From Saccharothrix espanaensis DSM 44229 (GTDB taxonomy: Bacteria > Actinomycetota > Actinomycetes > Mycobacteriales > Pseudonocardiaceae), in contig NC_019673.1 in the NCBI RefSeq assembly GCF_000328705.1, forward strand, positions 7,017,001 through 7,081,000: a DNA stretch of 64,000 nucleotides. The letters are read 5' to 3'. The notes beneath the pieces were generated by a model that did not search any database, was not told the DNA's origin, and worked only from the letters and a program-made list of their open reading frames with translations. Below, piece after piece: positions 47,098-55,981 of this stretch. How positions within the stretch are numbered: the first letter of the stretch is position 1; every line of letters begins with the position of its first letter. The position numbers and the translations under genes are program-made.

Positions 47098-48591
47098 TCA
47101 GCGGCGCAGGTCGCCGGCCTGCTCGTAGCCGTCCCAGGTCTGCTGCGTGACGGCGGTGACGGTGGACGAGTTCAGCGCCAGCACCTCCTCCGCCGCGACC
47201 AGCCAGAGCTTGTCCTCCAGCAGCAGCGCCAGCCGGCCGTCCGGGGCGCGCACCGCCTTCGCGCCGGCCGGGACCCGGGCGACCAGCGGCAGGGCGTCCA
47301 CCACCGGCGGGCGGCGGTCCAGCACGCGGGTGGCCAGCCGGTCGGTGACCGAGCGGCGCTCGACCCGGACCACCTTGCCGCCGACGACCAGGTCGACGGT
47401 GTTCTCCGGCGACGGCACGGCGAAGCCGTTGAGCACCCGGGCCGTCCCGGCGGTCGCGCAGCCGGGGGCGTTGGCCAGGTCCAGGCCGAAGTGGCCCAGG
47501 TCGGTGGGCGCGGCGGCGGCCCCGTCGACGGTCGCGCGCACCACGTCCAGCGGGATCCGGCCGCACGGGTCCTCGGCCGCGACCGGGGCGTGCCCGTCCG
47601 GGGTGCGGACCAGGCCAGGGCCCTCGCGCCAGCGGCCCGGGATGGTGACCGGCGGGACCGGGTTGCCGGTGAAGTCGCGGTTCCAGAACGTGATCGTGGT
47701 GCCGTGCTCGGTCTCGTGGGCGATGGCGAACGCATCGAGCGCGTCCACGAACATCCAGTCCGCGCTGAACGCGTCGACCACCGAGCGGGTGCGCGGCTTG
47801 CGGGTGTCGGCGACCGGTTCGAACCCGCGCTCGCCCAGCGCCTCGACGTGGTTGAGGAAGGCCGGGTCGCGGGCGCGCAGCACGAACTGGCCCGCGCCGT
47901 TCCAGCCCGCCGCGCGGCCGGTGGTGTCGGTGAACATCAGGTAGAACCAGCCGTCGACGAACAACACGGACGGCTGGCCCGCGCCGTAGGTGTTGTCGCG
48001 GGTGGTGTCGTAGGCCGGGCTCACGATCGGCTGGCCGCCCGCGTCCCGGGTCCAGCGCACGCCGTCCGGGCTGGTGGCGACGCCGATCGCGTTGCCGTTG
48101 GCGTGCTCGCCGGCCGCGCCGGTGTAGTAGAGGTAGTAGGTGCCGCCGACCTTGAGCACCGACGGGTCGCACACGTGCTTGCCGTCGAACCCGGTCACGC
48201 TGCCGCTGAGCACCGCCTGGCCGGGCCCGCCGTCGGGCGCGGTGAACGGGCCCGACGGGCTCGCGGCCTCGGCGTGGAGCAGGTCGTCACCGGGCGGGTC
48301 GGCGAACCGGAGCTGGCTGCACCACCACATCCGGATCCGGCCGCCCTCGGCCAGCACGGCCGGGCCGTAGTTGTACGGGGCCTCCGCGCCGGCCGCGACG
48401 ACGCCCGCGCTCTGCCGCCCCCGGTCGGCGACCGGCGCCGGCGCGGGCGGGGCCGGTCTGCTCGGCCGGGTCGTGGTCGTCGGCGCGGGTGGTGCGGCGG
48501 GCTGGGGCGCCGGTTGGGCGATGCCCGGCGCGCAGGCCGCGACGGTGGCGAGGACGAGGAGGGCTCCGAGGAACCTCTTCGGGCCGGCCAT
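47098..48591 (-). CDS. lipoprotein with glycosidase-like beta-propeller
   Basis: 497 residues. It has a lipoprotein signal (lipobox ending Cys20 in LATVAAC), a Pro/Thr-rich linker to about residue 55, then a five-bladed propeller pattern reminiscent of GH43/beta-xylosidase-like proteins (CDPSVLKVGGTYYLYYTG; GAGQPSVLFVDGWFYLMFTD). The C-terminal 200 residues match nothing I recognise. It probably binds or hydrolyses a surface polysaccharide; whether the catalytic acids are kept is not clear. ATG 48591. Inserted between conserved core genes. Confidence 0.7.
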   Translation of the reverse strand: MAGPKRFLGALLVLATVAACAPGIAQPAPQPAAPPAPTTTTRPSRPAPPAPAPVADRGRQSAGVVAAGAEAPYNYGPAVLAEGGRIRMWWCSQLRFADPPGDDLLHAEAASPSGPFTAPDGGPGQAVLSGSVTGFDGKHVCDPSVLKVGGTYYLYYTGAAGEHANGNAIGVATSPDGVRWTRDAGGQPIVSPAYDTTRDNTYGAGQPSVLFVDGWFYLMFTDTTGRAAGWNGAGQFVLRARDPAFLNHVEALGERGFEPVADTRKPRTRSVVDAFSADWMFVDALDAFAIAHETEHGTTITFWNRDFTGNPVPPVTIPGRWREGPGLVRTPDGHAPVAAEDPCGRIPLDVVRATVDGAAAAPTDLGHFGLDLANAPGCATAGTARVLNGFAVPSPENTVDLVVGGKVVRVERRSVTDRLATRVLDRRPPVVDALPLVARVPAGAKAVRAPDGRLALLLEDKLWLVAAEEVLALNSSTVTAVTQQTWDGYEQAGDLRR

Positions 48592-48669
48592 GGTCTCCAC
48601 TTCCGCCGAGTCGGGTGCGCCACCGGGGGAACGCGGCACACCCGGTTCCGGTTCAGTGTAGAGATCAAC

Positions 48670-49077
48670 TCACCCGGCCGGGTGAGATCCGATCGAGGCC
48701 ACGAGTTCGACTTCGAAGCCGTCGGTGTTCTCCAGGTACCCGGCATAGTGAGCAGGCCCACCCGCGTGGGGGTACTTGTCGGCGAACAGCGGCGACCACC
48801 CGTGGTCGGTCGCGCGAACCACCAGGTCGTCCACCAGCTCACGGGTCCCGACGTGGAACGCCAAGTGGTTGAGGCCGGTGCCGAGCCGGTGGTGGGCCCG
48901 CAGCGCGGGCGAGTGCTCGACCACCAGGTAGGTCGGGCCGAGCCGCCAACTGACCCCGGCGCTCCACCGCTGGTACTCGGTCCAGCCCAGCTCGCGCAGC
49001 AGCCAGCCGATGCTGTGCTCCGCGCGCGCCAGGTCCGGCACCCACAGCTCGACGTGGTGCAACGCCCCGTGCGCCAT
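48670..49077 (-). CDS. VOC (glyoxalase/dioxygenase superfamily) protein
   Basis: 135 residues forming one VOC module pair: HHVELWVPDLARAEHSIGWL at the N-terminus, NHLAFHVGTREL in the middle and YLENTDGFEVELVAS at the C-terminus supply His, His and Glu positions typical of metal binding. Function (resistance, isomerase, lyase) cannot be deduced. ATG 49077. It lies 75 bp downstream of aroQ and may be read from the aro operon. Confidence 0.85.
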   Translation of the reverse strand: MAHGALHHVELWVPDLARAEHSIGWLLRELGWTEYQRWSAGVSWRLGPTYLVVEHSPALRAHHRLGTGLNHLAFHVGTRELVDDLVVRATDHGWSPLFADKYPHAGGPAHYAGYLENTDGFEVELVASIGSHPAG

Positions 49078-49151
49078 CGCTCCCCCGGGTCCGGTGCGAT
49101 CCCGCCGCACGCCCCCGCCCGGGGAGGTGCGGCGGTCGGGCTTCGTGCGGG

Positions 49152-49580
49152 TCAGGCCCGGTCGGCGAGCCAGCGGATCGCGAGCTGGTAGCCCTGCACG
49201 CCCAAGCCGACGATCACGCCCTCGGCGATCGCGGACAGGACGCTGTGGCCGCGGAAGTCCTCGCGCTTGTGCACGTTGGAGATGTGCACCTCGATCAGCG
49301 GCGCGGTCAGCTGCGAGCACGCGTCGCGGACCGCGATCGAGTAGTGCGTCCACGCGGCCGCGTTGAGCACGACCGGGGTGCCCGCGTCGGCGGCCTCGTG
49401 CAGCCAGCCGAGCAGCTCGCCCTCGGAGTCGGTCTGCCGGACCTCGACCTCGACGCCCAGCTCGCGCCCGGTCGCCTCGCACAGGCCGACCAGGTCGGCG
49501 TACGTGGTGGCGCCGTAGATGTCGGGTTCGCGGGTGCCCAGACGGCCCAGGTTGGGCCCGTTGAGGACGAGCACCTTCAC
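49152..49580 (-). CDS. aroQ: 3-dehydroquinate dehydratase, type II
   Basis: Third shikimate-pathway step. 142 residues of the dodecameric type: LVLNGPNLGRLGTREPDIYG with the active Tyr, VVLNAAAWTHYSIA, VEVHISNVHKREDFRGHS. GTG 49580 overlaps the aroB stop by GTGA. Confidence 0.97.
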   Translation of the reverse strand: MKVLVLNGPNLGRLGTREPDIYGATTYADLVGLCEATGRELGVEVEVRQTDSEGELLGWLHEAADAGTPVVLNAAAWTHYSIAVRDACSQLTAPLIEVHISNVHKREDFRGHSVLSAIAEGVIVGLGVQGYQLAIRWLADRA

Positions 49581-50683
49581 AGCAGCACGCTCCCGCCGGA
49601 GGTCGGCTCGGCGGCCACCGCGGAGTACGCGGCGACGATCAGCGACGGGTCCGGGCCCTCCAGCCGGCCGGGCTTGGCCAGGCCGTCGAGCACCACGAAC
49701 CGCAGCACGCCGGAGCGGTTCTTCTTGTCCACCCGCATGCCGTCGAGCAGCTGGGGCAGCGCGTCCGGGTCGTACCGGGTGGGCAGGCCCAGCGCGTCGA
49801 GCACCCGGCGGTGCCGGTCGGCGGTGGCGTCGTCGAGCCGGCCCGCCAGCCGGGCCAGCTCCGCGGCGAACACCAGGCCGACGCTGACCGCCGCGCCGTG
49901 CCGCCAGCGGTAGCGCTCGCGGCGCTCGATGGCGTGGCCCAGGGTGTGGCCGTAGTTGAGGATCTCCCGCAGGTCGGACTCGCGCAGGTCGGTCGACACC
50001 ACGTCCGCCTTGACCTGGATCTTGCGCCGCACCAGCTCTTCGAGCACGTCGCCGGTCGGGTCGAGCGCGCGCTCCGGGTCGGCCTCGATCAGGTCGAGGA
50101 TCACCGGGTCGGCGATGAAACCGCCCTTCACCACCTCCGCCATGCCCGCGACGAGCTCGTTGCGCGGCAGGGTCTCCAGCGTGGACAGGTCGACCAGCAC
50201 GGCGTGCGGCTCGTAGAACGTGCCCACCAGGTTCTTGCCCGCGTCGGTGTTGATGCCGGTCTTGCCGCCGACCGCGGCGTCCACCATGCCCAGCAGCGTG
50301 GTCGGCACGTGCACCAGCTTCACGCCGCGCATCCAGGTGGACGCGACGAATCCGGCCAGGTCGGTCACCGCGCCGCCGCCCAGGCCGATCACGGCGTCCT
50401 GCCGGCCCAGCCCGATCTGGCCGAACACGCCCCAGCAGTACCCGGCGACCCGGAGGTCCTTGCCGTCCTCGGCGTCGGGCACCTCAACCCGGTGCGCGTC
50501 GATCCCGGCCGCCGCCAGCTCCGCCCGGACCGCCTCGGCGGTCTCGGCGAGCGTGGGCGTGTGGACGATCGCCGCCTTGGCCGTGCCGCGCAGGGTCTCG
50601 ACCAGGTCGCCGAGCAGCCCGCGCCCCACCACCACGTCGTACGGTCGTTCCGCGGCCACGCGGATCCGCACCGGCTCGCCCAT
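49577..50683 (-). CDS. aroB: 3-dehydroquinate synthase
   Basis: Second shikimate-pathway step, NAD- and metal-dependent. 368 residues. Visible motifs are GLGGGAVTDLAGFVASTWMRG, PTTLLGMVDAAVGGKTGIN, MAEVVKGGFIADP, and the metal histidines in LNYGHTLGHAIE and RHGAAVSVGLVF. ATG 50683 is preferred over GTGs at 50686/50689 because GAGGGA sits six bases upstream. Confidence 0.96.
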   Translation of the reverse strand: MGEPVRIRVAAERPYDVVVGRGLLGDLVETLRGTAKAAIVHTPTLAETAEAVRAELAAAGIDAHRVEVPDAEDGKDLRVAGYCWGVFGQIGLGRQDAVIGLGGGAVTDLAGFVASTWMRGVKLVHVPTTLLGMVDAAVGGKTGINTDAGKNLVGTFYEPHAVLVDLSTLETLPRNELVAGMAEVVKGGFIADPVILDLIEADPERALDPTGDVLEELVRRKIQVKADVVSTDLRESDLREILNYGHTLGHAIERRERYRWRHGAAVSVGLVFAAELARLAGRLDDATADRHRRVLDALGLPTRYDPDALPQLLDGMRVDKKNRSGVLRFVVLDGLAKPGRLEGPDPSLIVAAYSAVAAEPTSGGSVLL

Positions 50684-50702
50684 CACCACTCCCTCTCGTC
50701 GC

Positions 50703-51899
50703 TCACCATTCGACCACGTGCGCTTCCAGCGCGGTCGAGCCCCACACCCCGGCCAGCACGTCGGCCTGGTCCCGGACCGCGCGCCGCGCGGAGCCCTTGA
50801 CCGCCGACCAGCGCTCGACGTGGAAGGTCATCGTCCGGCCGCTGACGTCGTACCGCCACGCGCCGGCCACCCGGCCGTGCACGACGAGCGCACCCGGACT
50901 GCCGACCGGCCGCCACACCCGCTTGGCCACCTCGGGCTCGGCGACCAGCCACCGCGGCCCGAGCAGGTAGGGGTCGCGGGGGAACAGCAGCAGCCCGGCG
51001 GGCACCTCCGGCGCGTCGGCCGGGTCGGGTCCGTCCGGATCTGGTTCGTCCGGATCTGATTCGTCAGCGAGCAGCAGCAGCCGCCGCCCGTCGACCCGGA
51101 CGGGGCGGGTCGCCGGCCACTGGTCCGGCTTCGCGCCCAGCCACCGCTCGGCGTCGGCCTTGGCGAACGGCCCGACGAACCGCGCGTACTCCCGCACCAG
51201 CGCCACCGCACCATCCACCTCGGCCCCGCCGGCAGCGCCCGACGAGGTCGGCACTGCGGGCACGACCGCGGGCACAACAGGGCCTGGACCGGACGCGCCG
51301 TCCGGGGCGGGTGCGGTCCGCGCGGCGGGGTCTGGACAGGCAGAACCGGCAGAACCCGGGATCGGCCGGCCGAAGACGAGTTTCGGGCCCGTCGGCTCCA
51401 GTTCGAGGCCGGCCAGGAGGGTGCACAGGCGGAACAGGCCCTCGATGACGTGCTCGGTGCCGCACGGCGGGCAGAGTGGTCGGACGTCTGCCGGCAACCC
51501 CGGCGTGATCGCGGCCGACAGCTCGGCCTTGGTCGCCCGTTCGCCGGGGAACTCGCGCAGCATCGCCGCCACGACGAGGTCCACGTGCTCCAGCGCCGGC
51601 ACCGGGAACGCGCCGCACCACGACGCGAGCCGCGCGGACGTGCGCGGGCGCAGTCGGCGGCGCAGCGCCGGCAGGTCGTCGGGGCGGTGCAGGTGGGGCG
51701 CGCCGCGCAGGCCGAGCACCCGGACCAGCGGGCCGGTGAAGCGCAGGTCGCGCACGGCCACGGCGGCCGCACCGGTCTTCGGCGGGCTGTCCACCACGCC
51801 GAGCGCGAGCACGCCCAGGTCACCGCCGCCCAGATCACCGCCGCCCAGTCCCTGCACCGCGGCGCGGTGCGCGAGCACGTGGTCGGCGGTCAGGTCCAC
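50703..51899 (-). CDS. winged-helix DNA-binding protein (YcaQ/DUF1006-like) inside aro operon
   Basis: 398 residues resembling the winged-helix family that includes YcaQ/AlkX-type DNA glycosylases: N-terminal LTADHVLAHRAAVQGLG, central VDLVVAAMLREFPGERATKAELSA, C-terminal LLFPRDPYLLGPRWLV and GALVVHGRVAGAW. The QxR/QxD catalytic motif of YcaQ is not identified, so activity is open. It carries an internal duplication (GGGDLGGGDLG) and an acidic Asp-Pro run around 51038-51066 encoded by in-frame 15-bp repeats. It is placed between aroK and aroB, an unexpected guest in this operon. Confidence 0.72.
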   Translation of the reverse strand: MDLTADHVLAHRAAVQGLGGGDLGGGDLGVLALGVVDSPPKTGAAAVAVRDLRFTGPLVRVLGLRGAPHLHRPDDLPALRRRLRPRTSARLASWCGAFPVPALEHVDLVVAAMLREFPGERATKAELSAAITPGLPADVRPLCPPCGTEHVIEGLFRLCTLLAGLELEPTGPKLVFGRPIPGSAGSACPDPAARTAPAPDGASGPGPVVPAVVPAVPTSSGAAGGAEVDGAVALVREYARFVGPFAKADAERWLGAKPDQWPATRPVRVDGRRLLLLADESDPDEPDPDGPDPADAPEVPAGLLLFPRDPYLLGPRWLVAEPEVAKRVWRPVGSPGALVVHGRVAGAWRYDVSGRTMTFHVERWSAVKGSARRAVRDQADVLAGVWGSTALEAHVVEW

Positions 51900-51903
51900 C
51901 TGG

Positions 51904-52416
51904 TCACCCGGAGGCCGCGCCGTGCGCGAGCACCGCGGCGACCACCTGCTCCGGCTCCAGCGCGTCGGTGGACACCTCGATCGCCGCGACCTCGCGGTAG
52001 AGCGGCAGCCGGGCGTCGAGCAGGGCCTTGAACGTCGAGCGCGGGTTCACCCCGGCCAGCAGGGGCCGCGCGGTCGACAGGCCGGTCCGCCGCACGCCCT
52101 CGGCCGTGCCGACGTTGAGGAACACCACCGGGTGGCCCGCGAGCCGCCGCCGGGTGGTCGCGGAGAGCACCGCGCCGCCGCCCAGCGCCAGCACGCCGTG
52201 GTGCTCGGCCAGGCCGGTCTCGACCGCGGCCTCCTCCAGCGCCCGGAACGCCGGCTCGCCGTCGTCGAGGAAGATGTCCGAAATGGACTTCCCGGCACTC
52301 GCCACGACGTCCTCGTCAGTGTCCCGGAAGGACACCCCGAGCCGCTCGGCGAGCAGCTGCCCGACCGTCGTCTTGCCCGCGCCGGGCGGGCCCAGCACGA
52401 CGTAGCGCGGGCTCAC
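51904..52416 (-). CDS. aroK: shikimate kinase
   Basis: Phosphorylates shikimate. 170 residues with P-loop GPPGAGKTT (9-17), the shikimate-binding FRDTDEDV and LGGGAVLSATTRRRL, and RPLLAG lid region. GTG 52416 overlaps the aroC stop (GTGA). Confidence 0.96.
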   Translation of the reverse strand: MSPRYVVLGPPGAGKTTVGQLLAERLGVSFRDTDEDVVASAGKSISDIFLDDGEPAFRALEEAAVETGLAEHHGVLALGGGAVLSATTRRRLAGHPVVFLNVGTAEGVRRTGLSTARPLLAGVNPRSTFKALLDARLPLYREVAAIEVSTDALEPEQVVAAVLAHGAASG

Positions 52417-53612
52417 CGGCCCTCCCAGCGGGCTTCCAGCGCCTCCAGGTAGGACGCGACGTTGCGCCGGGTCTCGGTGATCGAGTCGCCGCCGAACTTC
52501 TCCAGCGCCGCCTCGGCGAGCACCAGCGCCACCACGGACTCCAGCACGACACCGGCCCTGGGCACCGCGCACACGTCCGAGCGCTGGTGAATCGCCACGG
52601 CCGGCTCGCCGGTGCGCACGTCCACAGTGGACAGCGCGCGCGGCACGGTCGAGATGGGCTTCATGGCCACCCGCACGCGCAGCGGCTCGCCGTTGGTGAT
52701 GCCGCCCTCCAACCCACCGGCCCGGTTGGAGCGGCGCGTCACGCCCTTCGGCCCGGTGCCCCGGTCGATCTCGTCGTGCGCCTCGCTGCCCCACCGCTCG
52801 GCGGTGGTGAAGCCGTCGCCGACCTCCACGCCCTTCATCGCCTGCACGCCCATCAGCGCGCCCGCGAGCCGCGAGTCCAGGCGCCGGTCCCAGTGCACGT
52901 GGGAACCGAGGCCGGGCGGCAGGCCGTAGGCGATGACCTCGATCACGCCGCCGACCGTGTCGCCGGCCTCCTTCACCGCCTCCACCTCGGCCACCATCGC
53001 CTCGGTGCCGCGCGGGTCGAAGGCGCGCACCGGGCTGGCGTCCACCGCGGCCAGGTCGCCCGGACCGGGGACGGCCGCGTCGGCGGGCGTCTTCGCCTTG
53101 CCGATCGACACCACGTGGCTGACCACGTCGACGTCGAAGACCTGCTTGAGGAACTGCCGCGCGACGGTGCCCAGCGCGGTGCGCGCGGCGGTCTCCCGCG
53201 CGCTGGCCCGCTCCAGCACCGGACGTGCCTCGTCGAAGCCGAACTTCTGCATCCCGGGCAGGTCGGCGTGGCCGGGCCGGGGCCGGGTCAGCGCCTCGTT
53301 GCGGCCGGTCGGCTTGAGCTCGGCCGGGTCGACGGGGTCGGCGGACATCACCTTCTGCCACTTGGGCCACTCGGAGTTGCCGATCCGCACGGCGACCGGG
53401 CCGCCCTGGGTCAGCCCGTGGCGCACCCCGCCGAGGATCTCGACCTCGTCGGCCTCGAACCCCATCCGGGGACTGCGGCCGAAACCGAGCCGTCGCCGTT
53501 CCAATTGGACGGTCAGGTCGGCAGTGGTGACCTCCACCCCGGCGACCATGCCTTCCAGCACGGCAACCAGGGCCGGTCCGTGGGACTCCCCAGCGGTGAT
53601 CCAGCGCAGCAC
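52413..53612 (-). CDS. aroC: chorismate synthase
   Basis: Final step to chorismate, FMN-dependent. 399 residues with TAGESHGPALVAVLEGMVAG, GFGRSPRMGFEADEVEIL, RPGHADLPGMQKFGF, SARETAARTALG and NRAGGLEGGITNGEPL. GTG 53612 follows GGAAGGA. First gene of the aroC-aroK-(winged helix)-aroB-aroQ operon. Confidence 0.97.
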   Translation of the reverse strand: MLRWITAGESHGPALVAVLEGMVAGVEVTTADLTVQLERRRLGFGRSPRMGFEADEVEILGGVRHGLTQGGPVAVRIGNSEWPKWQKVMSADPVDPAELKPTGRNEALTRPRPGHADLPGMQKFGFDEARPVLERASARETAARTALGTVARQFLKQVFDVDVVSHVVSIGKAKTPADAAVPGPGDLAAVDASPVRAFDPRGTEAMVAEVEAVKEAGDTVGGVIEVIAYGLPPGLGSHVHWDRRLDSRLAGALMGVQAMKGVEVGDGFTTAERWGSEAHDEIDRGTGPKGVTRRSNRAGGLEGGITNGEPLRVRVAMKPISTVPRALSTVDVRTGEPAVAIHQRSDVCAVPRAGVVLESVVALVLAEAALEKFGGDSITETRRNVASYLEALEARWEGR

Positions 53613-53633
53613 GCGCCGAATCCTTCCACAGGC

Positions 53634-54203
53634 TCACCAGGGTCCCGACATCGACGTGAGCCAGGTCGCCGCCGCGAGGCCGGGTCCGTGCGGCAGCGCG
53701 TCGCGCGGCCGGCGCAGCACGCCGACCAGCGTGATCGCGCTCGCGAGGGCGGCCGCCACCGGCAGCGCGAGCCAGGACACCGCCCCGAGCACCGCGCCCA
53801 GCGCCCCGGCCAGCTTCACGTCGCCCCCGCCGAGCGCCGCCGGCCGCCACCGGTGCACCGCGAAATGGACCCCGAAGAACACCAGACATCCGATGATTGA
53901 CCGTTCCAGGTGCGCGCCGGCGAACCACAACACGACTGCGACCGCCGGGTACGCGGGCAGCGTCAAGGCGTTCGGCAGCCTGCCGTGACGGAGGTCCGTA
54001 GCCGCGACGAGCACCAACAGCCACGAGAGGAGCAACGGGACGGGTAACCAGCCATCTGGGGCGGGCACCGACGCGGTTATCGCCCACAGCGCGGCTGTAG
54101 GCAATGCGCACCACAGCCATCGGACGTTCGCACCACGCGGGATCGCGCGCAGCAGGCTCGCACCCAGGGTGCCGGCGACCAGGCCGGACAGCGGAATGAC
54201 CAT
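53634..54203 (-). CDS. prepilin peptidase (A24), membrane-only form
   Basis: 189 residues with six predicted membrane helices. It keeps the two catalytic aspartates: Asp70 in VAATDLRHGRLPN and Asp128 in GGGDVKLAG. The N-terminal cysteine/methylation domain of large prepilin peptidases is absent, as in actinobacterial TadV/CpaA-like forms. It would cleave Flp or competence-type pilins, but no pilin genes are in the window. ATG 54203; lies 22 bp upstream of aroC. Confidence 0.9.
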   Translation of the reverse strand: MVIPLSGLVAGTLGASLLRAIPRGANVRWLWCALPTAALWAITASVPAPDGWLPVPLLLSWLLVLVAATDLRHGRLPNALTLPAYPAVAVVLWFAGAHLERSIIGCLVFFGVHFAVHRWRPAALGGGDVKLAGALGAVLGAVSWLALPVAAALASAITLVGVLRRPRDALPHGPGLAAATWLTSMSGPW

Positions 54204-54239
54204 GGGCCCACCGTGCCCACCAGGCCGTTCGGAGCGCAA

Positions 54240-54280
54240 GAACGGGTTCGACCGGATGGTCCATCCGGTCGAACCCGTTC
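54240..54280. terminator. 41-bp near-perfect palindrome
   Basis: Two 20-base arms (54240-54259 and 54261-54280) are exactly complementary around one T. It lies between the end of the PTS IIA gene and the start of the prepilin peptidase gene, so it may terminate the PTS transcript. The absence of a loop also allows a cruciform or operator role. Confidence 0.65.
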
Positions 54281-54303
54281 ACGGGCGACGCTGCCCTGGT
54301 GTC

Positions 54304-54367
54304 AGGTCGTGCTCAGCGCTGCCTTCGTCGTGCGCGGCGCTGCCGTGAGGTCGTGCTCAGCGCTGCC
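54304..54367. repeat. direct repeats echoing the 3' end of the IIA gene
   Basis: AGGTCGTGCTCAGCGCTGCC occurs at 54304-54323 and exactly again at 54348-54367, with a degenerate copy between (54327-54344). The second copy includes the last codons and stop of the PTS IIA gene. The pattern is like that after the WYL gene at 6.8 kb. Confidence 0.75.
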
Positions 54368-54812
54368 AGGAGAACAGCGCGTCACCCGCCGCGACCGGGC
54401 CGGGTTCGGCCAGGTCGAGCAGGGCGTCGGCCGTCGCGTCCAGCGCGATGACCGGGCAGATCGGGGCGAACCCGGCCGCTTCCACCTCGGCCGGGTCCCA
54501 GGTCACGACCGGCTGCCCGGCCCGCACGACCTCGCCCTTGACCACGTGCAGGGTGAAGCCCTCACCCTTGCGCTTCACCGTGTCGATGCCCAGGTGCACC
54601 AGCACCGCGGCACCGTCGCCGGTGGCCACCACGAACGCGTGCGGGTGCAGCGTCACCACCGTCCCGTCCACCGGCGACACCACCTCCGCCGCCGCCCGGT
54701 CGGGTTCCACGGCGATGCCGGGCCCCACCATGGCCTGCGAGAACACCGGGTCCGGCACCTCGGTGAGCGCCACCAGCCGGCCGCTGACCGGGCTCGTCAC
54801 GCGCAACGTCAC
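54357..54812 (-). CDS. crr: PTS glucose-family enzyme IIA
   Basis: 151 residues. The IIA-Glc fold with both active-site histidines is visible: VVTLHPHAFVVATGDGAAV and VLVHLGIDTVKRKGEGF. It carries phosphate from HPr to the IIB domain and may regulate other permeases. GTG 54812 overlaps the IIB stop (GTGA). Confidence 0.95.
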   Translation of the reverse strand: MTLRVTSPVSGRLVALTEVPDPVFSQAMVGPGIAVEPDRAAAEVVSPVDGTVVTLHPHAFVVATGDGAAVLVHLGIDTVKRKGEGFTLHVVKGEVVRAGQPVVTWDPAEVEAAGFAPICPVIALDATADALLDLAEPGPVAAGDALFSWQR

Positions 54813-55045
54813 AGCAGGTCCTCGATGTCGCTCGCGATCGTGTCCGCCTCCGGGCCGACCACGACCTGGACGACGTTGCCCGACCGCATCACACCGTGCG
54901 CACCGGCCGACTTGAGCAGCTTCTCGTCCACCAGACTGCCGTCGGTCAGCTCACAGCGCAGGCGCGTGATGCACGGCTCGATCTCCACGATGTTGTCCGC
55001 TCCGCCGAGCCCGGCGAGGATCTGCTCCGCCTTGTCGTCAGCCAC
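54809..55045 (-). CDS. PTS enzyme IIB (glucose/N-acetylglucosamine type)
   Basis: 78 residues, a free-standing IIB. The phosphorylated cysteine is Cys25 in EIEPCITRLRCEL. IIB hands phosphate to the sugar during transport by IIC. GTG 55045. Divergent from the GntR gene across a region with a DasR-type site, and coupled to IIA. Confidence 0.94.
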   Translation of the reverse strand: MADDKAEQILAGLGGADNIVEIEPCITRLRCELTDGSLVDEKLLKSAGAHGVMRSGNVVQVVVGPEADTIASDIEDLL

Positions 55046-55150
55046 TTCAAGTCCTCTCTCGACACCTGGGGTGCGGGTGCCACCGCTCGGGCACGGTCCC
55101 GTAACGGCGGTTGACACCCGCTTGGCGCGCGGAGCATCCTCCCCGCACCA

Positions 55151-55166
55151 ACTGGTCTAGACCGGA
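55151..55166. promoter_or_regulatory. DasR-type operator (dre site)
   Basis: ACTGGTCTAGACCGGA is close to the DasR consensus ASTGGTCTAGACCAST, a palindrome centred on CTAG. It sits midway between the divergent IIB and GntR genes. In streptomycetes such sites place amino-sugar PTS genes under DasR, released by glucosamine 6-phosphate. The GntR protein encoded next door is the likely ligand. Confidence 0.75.
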
Positions 55167-55210
55167 AAGTACCAATCCCGGTCAGGCTTCGCGAGCACCG
55201 GGGAGGTGTC

Positions 55211-55981
55211 ATGAACCGCAACGAGATCGTGGACGGGCCCAAGCCCAAGCACGCCCAGCTCAGGGACATCCTGCGGCGCATGGCGGAGCAGGAACTCCCG
55301 CCGGGCTCGCCGATCCCGTCCGAACGCGACCTCGCGCAGCAGTACCGGGTGTCCCGGATCACGGTGCGCGCCGCGGTCGGGCAGCTCGTCGCCGAGGGTC
55401 TGCTGACCAGGGCGAAGGGGCGCGGCACGTTCACCGCGCGCCGGCGGATGGACGTCCAGCTCTACCTGGAGTCCTTCACCGACGACATGCGGCGGCGCGG
55501 CCTGACCCCCACCACCGAGGTACACCGGTGCGCCGACGAGGTCCCGCCGCCGGCGGCGGCGACCGCGCTCGGCGTGCCGCCGCACGAACCCGCGTGCCAC
55601 CTCGTCCGCCTGCGCCTGGCGGACGGCGTGCCGCTGGCCGTGGAGCGCGGCTGGTACCACCCGAGGATCGTGCCCGAACTGCACCGGCACGACCTCACCG
55701 GCTCGCTCTACACGCTCCTGGCCGACACTTACGGCGTGCAGCTCGACCACGCCCGGCAGACCGTGTGGGCCGAAGGCGCCGACCCGGAGACGGCGCGGCT
55801 GCTCGGCATCAGGACCGGCGGCCCGCTCCTCGTCTTCCGACGGGTCACCAGCTCCGCCGGCCGCCCCGTGGAGGACATGACGTCCTGGTACCGGGGCGAT
55901 CTCTACCAGGTGACCATGCAATTGGACCGGACCGACCCGGATTCCGGCCATTATTTCTCCGCCAAGGGAGGTAACCCATGA
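55211..55981 (+). CDS. GntR/HutC-family regulator, DasR-like
   Basis: 256 residues. An N-terminal winged helix (IPSERDLAQQYRVSRITVRA ... GRGTFTARRRM) is joined to a UTRA ligand domain (LVRLRLADGVPLAVERGWYH; GSLYTLLADTYGVQL). It resembles DasR in length, domain order and the dre-like site beside it, but overall divergence means it may sense a different sugar phosphate. ATG 55211 after GGGGAGG. The stop overlaps the IIC start by ATGA, so regulator and transporter are coupled. Confidence 0.88.
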   Translation: MNRNEIVDGPKPKHAQLRDILRRMAEQELPPGSPIPSERDLAQQYRVSRITVRAAVGQLVAEGLLTRAKGRGTFTARRRMDVQLYLESFTDDMRRRGLTPTTEVHRCADEVPPPAAATALGVPPHEPACHLVRLRLADGVPLAVERGWYHPRIVPELHRHDLTGSLYTLLADTYGVQLDHARQTVWAEGADPETARLLGIRTGGPLLVFRRVTSSAGRPVEDMTSWYRGDLYQVTMQLDRTDPDSGHYFSAKGGNP

